Below, piece after piece: positions 27,261 through 32,040 of a DNA stretch of 32,040 nt (within the stretch, counting starts at the first letter, position 1; every line of letters starts with the position of its first letter). Made by a program: the position numbers and the translations under genes. Location of the stretch: positions 1-32,040 of the forward strand of contig NZ_AWXB01000004.1 of the NCBI RefSeq assembly GCF_000478985.1, given 5' to 3'. This DNA comes from Peptoniphilus sp. BV3C26. Its GTDB lineage: Bacteria; Bacillota; Clostridia; Tissierellales; Peptoniphilaceae. Under the pieces are notes generated by a model, which worked only from the letters and a program-made list of their open reading frames with translations, had not been told where the DNA came from and made no database searches.

Positions 27261-27289
27261 GTTAATTTAACCCTTGGATGGGGTATAAT
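27261..27289 (+). promoter_or_regulatory. Candidate promoter of the surface-protein gene
   Basis: A perfect TATAAT lies at 27284-27289 with a poor -35 (GTTAAT, 27261-27266) 17 bases upstream. A second TATAA element (TATAAA, 27337-27342) lies 53 bases downstream, directly after the nine-G run, and has no -35 at present spacing. If the upstream site is used, the transcript has a leader of about 195 bases. Confidence 0.4.
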
Positions 27290-27327
27290 GATAGTGCTAG
27301 TTATATATTAAAATACCCTTTAGCTAT

Positions 27328-27336
27328 GGGGGGGGG
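27328..27336 (+). repeat. Homopolymeric G9 tract in the surface-protein leader/promoter
   Basis: Nine consecutive G stand between the CCCTTTAGCTAT segment and TATAAA. In DNA this A/T-rich such a run is exceptional. Homopolymer tracts of this kind change length by polymerase slippage and often switch surface genes on and off. Confidence 0.75.
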
Positions 27337-27349
27337 TATAAAAACAATA

Positions 27350-27371
27350 ATGCTTATGTATTTATAAGCAT
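27350..27371. repeat. 8-bp inverted repeat in the leader
   Basis: ATGCTTAT (27350-27357) and ATAAGCAT (27364-27371) are perfect complements around a six-base loop. It may be an operator or an RNA hairpin; there is no T-run, so it is not a terminator. Confidence 0.6.
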
Positions 27372-27395
27372 AAAACCTAAATTCACATTTAAATT

Positions 27396-27476
27396 TAATC
27401 CATATGAAATGAAATATTTTATGCTAAACCCTAGTAAAATTTACAACATATAAAATTTAATTTAGCATATGGATTA
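27396..27476. repeat. Nested inverted repeats just upstream of the surface-protein start
   Basis: Perfect 11-base arms TAATCCATATG (27396-27406) and CATATGGATTA (27466-27476) enclose 59 bases. A second perfect pair, TGCTAAA (27422-27428) and TTTAGCA (27461-27467), is nested and competes for two bases of the outer arm. The outer right arm abuts the ribosome site (27477-27490). The two pairings could be alternative folds affecting translation. Confidence 0.6.
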
Positions 27477-27491
27477 GAGAGGAGAGAAGGT

Positions 27492-30400
27492 ATGAAGAAG
27501 AAAAACTTAGTAAGGCCAGTTGCTATGGCCATGGCAGTGTCTTTAGCTTTCGGATCAATACCATACAATGTTATGGCAAATGAACCGACAAGTCGTATAG
27601 AACAACCTGCGGCAAATAACATGGCACCTTGGCAACCCATGAGGGGAGGTGGACCGGCAGATGCTATTTCAAGTGCAACCTACTACACTAAAGCCAATTG
27701 GGAAAACAAAATCAAGGACAAGTCTCGTTGGAAGGTGGAGGACTCCCAAACTTTAGTTAGAGTAACTACATCTGATCCAATTCAAATGAACGACATCGAC
27801 TATGATGGTATGTTCATTGACGCAAACGGAAGATACGTAATTAGGCTTGTTTACAAAGAAAAGACACAAGCTGCTTCGGCTGTTTGGCACAAGGCTCTAA
27901 TTAATTTTGGGGATCTTGAAAAGTTCGTCGACTTTGATTTATCTCATGTTGTAGGCAGAGATGGTAAGACTCAATACAAACTTGAAAATGTAAATGGAAT
28001 TGTCGGTAGGTCTTTTGATTTGCCATCCGCTGTTGGAGGTAGAGCTAACCAAAGAAAGAATTTGCCTATTAATTTAGTTTTAAAAGAGGGCATTGACTTA
28101 AATAGTCTGGGCAATGAAAACTTTATTGTCCAAATGAGAATAACAACTGATGACTATTCGAAAGTATACGCTTATGCACCGGGTAAATCCTCTATGGACT
28201 ACTCAACTTATACTAAGACTACAGGTGTTTCTTTAGCTGATAAGGTAAACTCTTTATTTTTAAAGGGCGGTTTGCAAGCCGACAGTAACAATGCAACAAA
28301 TCAAGAGTTTTTTATGTCAGAATTTATTGCAAATCCAAAAGACTATAGTGACACATCAAACTTAGGTATAATTAGAACTCAATACATGGGTCAAAGAGAA
28401 GGTCTTGCTGCTACGCCTACTGTTGGTGGAGAACCAATTGCTTATACACAAGTTTTTGATGCTAATCTTGTTAAATATTTGAAAGCTGATTTTAAGGGAA
28501 ATGTTGGGTATGTCAACATAATGACTGTCGCTAGAGAACTATCTCCATTTACTCAAAATGTTGGAATACCACAAGATAAGATAAACTACTCTGCTGATGG
28601 AAAATTAGCTTATATAGTTATCGGTACAAGTGATTTCAGTAAAGATGGCGTAAAAGTAGTACAAGTCCCAAAACATGACCAAAATACTATGATTCAGGGA
28701 TTTTACATCACAGCGATTGATTATGTAGTAGACAAGGGTAAGTTTGAAGATACTTTTAGCAGCGACAAAGTAAGAAAACTTAACTACTCTACTATGTCAG
28801 GTTGGACTAACCCTAACAACAAAGGCTGGACAGTTTTTGAAAAGAAATATGCTAATGATTATGTAGTCCCAGAGGGAGAATCATACTTAATAGATACAAC
28901 TTCTAAACCAGCCGGAGATCAAATTATGATCCACATTGGTGGTGACCAAGCAATATCAAGAAAGCAACAAGGTTATTACAATGGCTTCGTTACCGGCAAG
29001 GAAGCTGTTGATAGCATCACAAAATTTGCAGAAGGTGTTTATAAATTTACACTTAGAGAAGGTGCTACAATAAAGGCTGGACAAAGTCTAAAGATTTACA
29101 TGCCTTATGATTCAACCTTTGCCGGCCCTGTAAACTTCCTTGAAACGCACAATGGCAGTAATCTAAATGAAGGCGCAGCAACATTAACATTACAAAACGA
29201 TAGAAATATCAATATGCACCTTTATACAGATCTTCCAAGAGGAGCATCCTTTAAATTAAAATATACTTTAAAAGATGAAACTGAACAAAAAGAACTAGTT
29301 TTCACTACACCGAAAGTAGGAACTTTCTGGCAATATAAAGATAATGACAAAGTTCTAACAGGACTACCAAATACATCAATCTTAAGCTCAGGCGGTAATT
29401 TCTGGATTAACACAAAAAAATTAGAGCCAGGCAAAGACATTATTGTAGAAGCCTATGATAATAACGGCAATAAGATTGATTCTAAAACATCATGGTTTAA
29501 GTATGTAAATATAGACAAGATAAAAAATACAAACAAAATAGCATGGACTGACCACTCTGATAAGTCAGCAATCCTTTCTATAAACAAATCACTTTACACT
29601 CCATATCAAGTCTTATTTACAAATGACTATGCAGATGGAACAGATGATTTCTATAAAGATCCAAGAGCATTTACTGGAACTAATGCTGACTTTAAGAAAG
29701 ACACAAAAGAAATTGTTGGTTACACTAAATATGACGGCGGTAAAGTAAGAACTCTTTATGAAGAAAATAGAGTTGGAAAACTTTACGCAAAAGTCCAAGC
29801 TGCCGAAAACGAATACGATAAGGATGGAAACTTAGTCGGTGGCGATGTAAGAAAAAATGTAACTATTAAAAAAGCAGACATCTTCGATGCTCAATTTAAT
29901 GAAGAAGAAAAAACATATAAGGCTTATGAATATAAGGTAGATTTAACAAAGATGCTTCCTTATCATTCAGATAATAAGACTGAAACTAAACTTGAACTTA
30001 AAAAGGATATTAAGTTTGTTTCAACTGCATCAGACGGATCATCACTACCATCTGACCTATATGAAACAAGAGTTAGAGCAAGAGTATTATTTGATACAAC
30101 AGATGGTCAATTTGCAGATAATACAAAGAAAGCTGTTAAGATTGTACCAGACAACGTTAAGTTCTACGGAGAAAAAGGCTACACAGCTAACGGCTTCGAA
30201 GGCGATAATGTTGAAGCAAACACTGGCGACAAGTTCCCAGAAGCACCAAAATCAGGAACAAAAACATTCTTAGGCTGGGTTACTGAAGCAGGTAAGACAG
30301 CTTTAGGAGCTACAACAGTAACAACAGCTCGATTTAATGCTCTTAGCAAGGATCAAGTATTTACAAGTACTAGTCCTGTTGAAAAACACTTAGTTGTATA

Positions 30401-32040
30401 TGCTATCTATACAAATGATAAGGTAGTAACCTTTGATGCTAACGGCGGTAAATTTACAGACGACAAAGATGAAATGACTAAGCAAAGCAGCGATTTAGCA
30501 AATGTTGAAGCACCTAAGAGAGATGGATATAAATTCTTAGGTTGGGCAGCAACAAAAGACGCTCCAAAAGCTGATGCTGATATATTGAAAAATGTAACTG
30601 ATTCAAAAACTGTATATGCAGTTTGGGAAAAGACTGCTGAAGAATTAACATTAAATGCTCCAACACCTGTTGAAGTAAAAGACACTAAGAATTTAACTTC
30701 AGATGAAAAAGACAAAGTAGCAGAGGCTGTTATTGCAGCTAACTCAACTCTAACAAAAGCTGACATTACAGTTGCAGACGACGGTACAGTAACTGTAAAA
30801 ACTAAAGATGGCAAGACTGGAACATTAGCACCAGAAAAGACAGTTAAGCAAAAAGAAGTTACTAATGAATTCAAACCACCCGAAAAACCAGTACCTGTTG
30901 AAAATAAAAACGCATTAACAGATGAAGAAAAAACAAAAGTTAAACAAGCTGTAAAAGATGCTAACCCAGATAGAAACTTCAAAGATGAAGATATTACAGT
31001 AGAAAATGACGGTACTGTAACTATCAATCAAGGTGGTAAAGTTGGAACAATCCCAGCTGACAAGACAGTTGTACAAAAAGACACTATTCTTAATTTGACT
31101 CCTCCTGAAAAAACTGAAGTAAAAGACGTAACTAATTTGACACAAGAAGAAAGAGATAAAGTCGCTGCAGCAGTTAAAGAAGCTAATAAAGGCAAATTAA
31201 GTGCTGATGCAGTAGTTACTGTTGACAGTAAGGGTAATGTAACAGTTACAGATGGTACTAAGACAGGAACATTAGAAGGAAAAGACACAGTAAAACCATT
31301 TGATAGAGCTGGCAAAACATTAAATAACCCAGCAATAACAACAGTAGCTGATAAAAATAACCTTACAGAACAAGAAAAACAAGCTGTTAAAGATGCAGTA
31401 AAAGCAGCTAATAAAGAATTAGGCTTTAAAGATGACGAAATCCAAGTCGCAGATGATGGTACAGTAACAGTACCTATGGGAACAGCTGGAAATAAAACTA
31501 TCCCAGCTGATAAAACAGTTAAACAAGCAACAGCTGATGATAAAATGATTGCCTTAAAAGCACCAGAAAAAACACTAGTTGAAGATAAGACAAACTTAAC
31601 ACAAGAAGAAAAGGATAAAGTTATTGCAGCAGTTAAGAAAGCAAATCCGACTCTTCCACAAGATGCTAGTATTACAGTATCTAACGATGGAGCTGTAACA
31701 GTTACACAAGGCACTGGAGACAGCCAAAAAGTTGGACAACTTTCACAAGCCGATACTGTAATTGAAAATATTAAAGCTCCAAAAGCACCAGTTGAAGTAG
31801 CTGACCCATCTAAGTTAACAGACGAAGAAAAGAAGGCTGTTGAAGATGCTGTTAAAGATGCAAATCCAAATCTACCAAAAGATGCAACAATAACTGTAGC
31901 TAATGACGGATCAGTAACTGTAACAGATAAAGATGGAAAAGAAATTGGTAAATTAACACCAGCACAAACAGTTAAGAAAGCTGAAAAGACAACAGCAGAT
32001 CAAACTGACCCAACAGTACCAGCTAAGACACCAGTTGCAA
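27492..32040 (+). CDS. Large secreted surface adhesin-like protein, 3' partial
   Basis: The frame from the ATG at 27492 (ribosome site GAGGAGAG) is open to the window end: 1516 codons without a stop and no cysteine in my translation. Residues 1-29 are a signal peptide (KKK n-region, hydrophobic core, probable cleavage after NVMA). Residues about 30-870 are an aromatic- and Asn/Asp-rich region I do not recognise. Residues about 877-975 and 977-1047 are two InlB B-type (Flg_new) beta-grasp repeats; the second shows VTFDANGG, then GYKFLGWA and YAVWEK. From about 1056 come six ~75-residue tandem repeats resembling Rib-type stalk repeats, then a T/P-rich linker. A sortase motif is expected beyond the window. 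Family knowledge suggests a wall-anchored adhesin projecting on a stalk. Codon choice is richer in GAC, AAC and GGC than in the housekeeping genes. Confidence 0.93.
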   Translation, partial: MKKKNLVRPVAMAMAVSLAFGSIPYNVMANEPTSRIEQPAANNMAPWQPMRGGGPADAISSATYYTKANWENKIKDKSRWKVEDSQTLVRVTTSDPIQMNDIDYDGMFIDANGRYVIRLVYKEKTQAASAVWHKALINFGDLEKFVDFDLSHVVGRDGKTQYKLENVNGIVGRSFDLPSAVGGRANQRKNLPINLVLKEGIDLNSLGNENFIVQMRITTDDYSKVYAYAPGKSSMDYSTYTKTTGVSLADKVNSLFLKGGLQADSNNATNQEFFMSEFIANPKDYSDTSNLGIIRTQYMGQREGLAATPTVGGEPIAYTQVFDANLVKYLKADFKGNVGYVNIMTVARELSPFTQNVGIPQDKINYSADGKLAYIVIGTSDFSKDGVKVVQVPKHDQNTMIQGFYITAIDYVVDKGKFEDTFSSDKVRKLNYSTMSGWTNPNNKGWTVFEKKYANDYVVPEGESYLIDTTSKPAGDQIMIHIGGDQAISRKQQGYYNGFVTGKEAVDSITKFAEGVYKFTLREGATIKAGQSLKIYMPYDSTFAGPVNFLETHNGSNLNEGAATLTLQNDRNINMHLYTDLPRGASFKLKYTLKDETEQKELVFTTPKVGTFWQYKDNDKVLTGLPNTSILSSGGNFWINTKKLEPGKDIIVEAYDNNGNKIDSKTSWFKYVNIDKIKNTNKIAWTDHSDKSAILSINKSLYTPYQVLFTNDYADGTDDFYKDPRAFTGTNADFKKDTKEIVGYTKYDGGKVRTLYEENRVGKLYAKVQAAENEYDKDGNLVGGDVRKNVTIKKADIFDAQFNEEEKTYKAYEYKVDLTKMLPYHSDNKTETKLELKKDIKFVSTASDGSSLPSDLYETRVRARVLFDTTDGQFADNTKKAVKIVPDNVKFYGEKGYTANGFEGDNVEANTGDKFPEAPKSGTKTFLGWVTEAGKTALGATTVTTARFNALSKDQVFTSTSPVEKHLVVYAIYTNDKVVTFDANGGKFTDDKDEMTKQSSDLANVEAPKRDGYKFLGWAATKDAPKADADILKNVTDSKTVYAVWEKTAEELTLNAPTPVEVKDTKNLTSDEKDKVAEAVIAANSTLTKADITVADDGTVTVKTKDGKTGTLAPEKTVKQKEVTNEFKPPEKPVPVENKNALTDEEKTKVKQAVKDANPDRNFKDEDITVENDGTVTINQGGKVGTIPADKTVVQKDTILNLTPPEKTEVKDVTNLTQEERDKVAAAVKEANKGKLSADAVVTVDSKGNVTVTDGTKTGTLEGKDTVKPFDRAGKTLNNPAITTVADKNNLTEQEKQAVKDAVKAANKELGFKDDEIQVADDGTVTVPMGTAGNKTIPADKTVKQATADDKMIALKAPEKTLVEDKTNLTQEEKDKVIAAVKKANPTLPQDASITVSNDGAVTVTQGTGDSQKVGQLSQADTVIENIKAPKAPVEVADPSKLTDEEKKAVEDAVKDANPNLPKDATITVANDGSVTVTDKDGKEIGKLTPAQTVKKAEKTTADQTDPTVPAKTPVA
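30657..31985 (+). repeat. Six tandem ~75-residue protein repeats in the surface protein
   Basis: Units start near 30657, 30858, 31083, 31311, 31542 and 31773 and are 67-77 codons long. Each has the pattern: P-x-E/K-x-x-VxDxxNLTxEEKxKVxxAVKxAN, a short connector, ITVxxDGTVTV, then GTIPADKTVK-like. The units are clearly divergent in both DNA and protein, unlike recently amplified repeats. The helix-like first half and beta-strand second half resemble atypical Rib-type stalk domains, but I cannot confirm the family by eye. Confidence 0.85.

Noticed and set aside
27431-27640. A - strand frame of 69 codons over the surface-protein leader
   Set aside because: No ribosome site or promoter, and it overlaps the leader repeats and the signal-peptide coding region.
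29992-30273. A 93-codon + strand frame inside the surface-protein gene
   Set aside because: It is in another frame of the confirmed coding sequence, with no ribosome site and a Gln/His/Leu-rich translation.
30407-31714. Two long - strand open frames (30407-31027 and 31028-31714) antisense to the surface-protein repeats
   Set aside because: They lie entirely opposite the repeat region, have low-complexity Ser/Val/Thr-rich translations, no ribosome site, and are explained by the codon bias of the repeats.

Overview
The window is chromosomal DNA from a low-GC, anaerobic Gram-positive bacterium. Gene order and protein character suggest Tissierellia/Peptoniphilaceae (relatives of Peptoniphilus, Parvimonas, Finegoldia or Anaerococcus), but this is inference and no species can be named. 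Evidence includes the oxygen-sensitive class III ribonucleotide reductase, the Bacillota-type cluster from phoH to sigA/trmK, clostridial pyruvate kinase architecture, CCA-encoding tRNAs and a large Gram-positive surface protein.

Layout. (1) 1-1037: 3' part of a CapA-family gene on +. (2) 1071-3709: nrdD-nrdG on -, with a near-perfect NrdR box over the promoter. (3) 3880-5633: pyruvate kinase on +, broken by an apparent one-base deletion in an A-run near 4030-4034. (4) 5721-6788: an uncharacterised lipoprotein. (5) 6895-7281: a promoter, tRNA-Ser(GCU), tRNA-Met(CAU), tRNA-Phe(GAA) and a terminator. (6) 7386-13164: a complete oligopeptide/dipeptide ABC transporter operon (two permeases, two ATPases, binding lipoprotein) with its own promoter and terminator. 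(7) 13310-27126: a tightly packed 14-gene housekeeping run: phoH, ybeY, dgkA-PAP2 fusion, cdd, era, recO, glyQ, glyS, ccpN-like, PPDK regulator, dgt-like, dnaG, sigA, trmK, nif3-like. Most junctions overlap by 1-26 bases or are separated by fewer than 15. (8) 27127-27491: a 365-base non-coding leader with two TATAA elements, a nine-G run and nested inverted repeats. (9) 27492 to the window end: the first 1516 codons of a very large secreted surface protein that runs off the window.

How the parts fit. Region 7 joins RNA maturation (YbeY, Era, TrmK), replication and repair (RecO, DnaG), transcription initiation (SigA), translation (GlyQS), lipid-carrier recycling (DgkA-PAP2) and control of gluconeogenesis/pyruvate metabolism (CcpN-like, PPDK regulator). 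This is the classical Bacillota macromolecular-synthesis neighbourhood. The most novel-looking part is region 9: an adhesin-like protein with an unrecognised N-terminal region of about 840 residues, two InlB-type beta-grasp repeats and six ~75-residue tandem repeats. Its leader carries a homopolymeric G tract of the kind that produces phase variation. No phage, CRISPR array or intact insertion sequence was seen.
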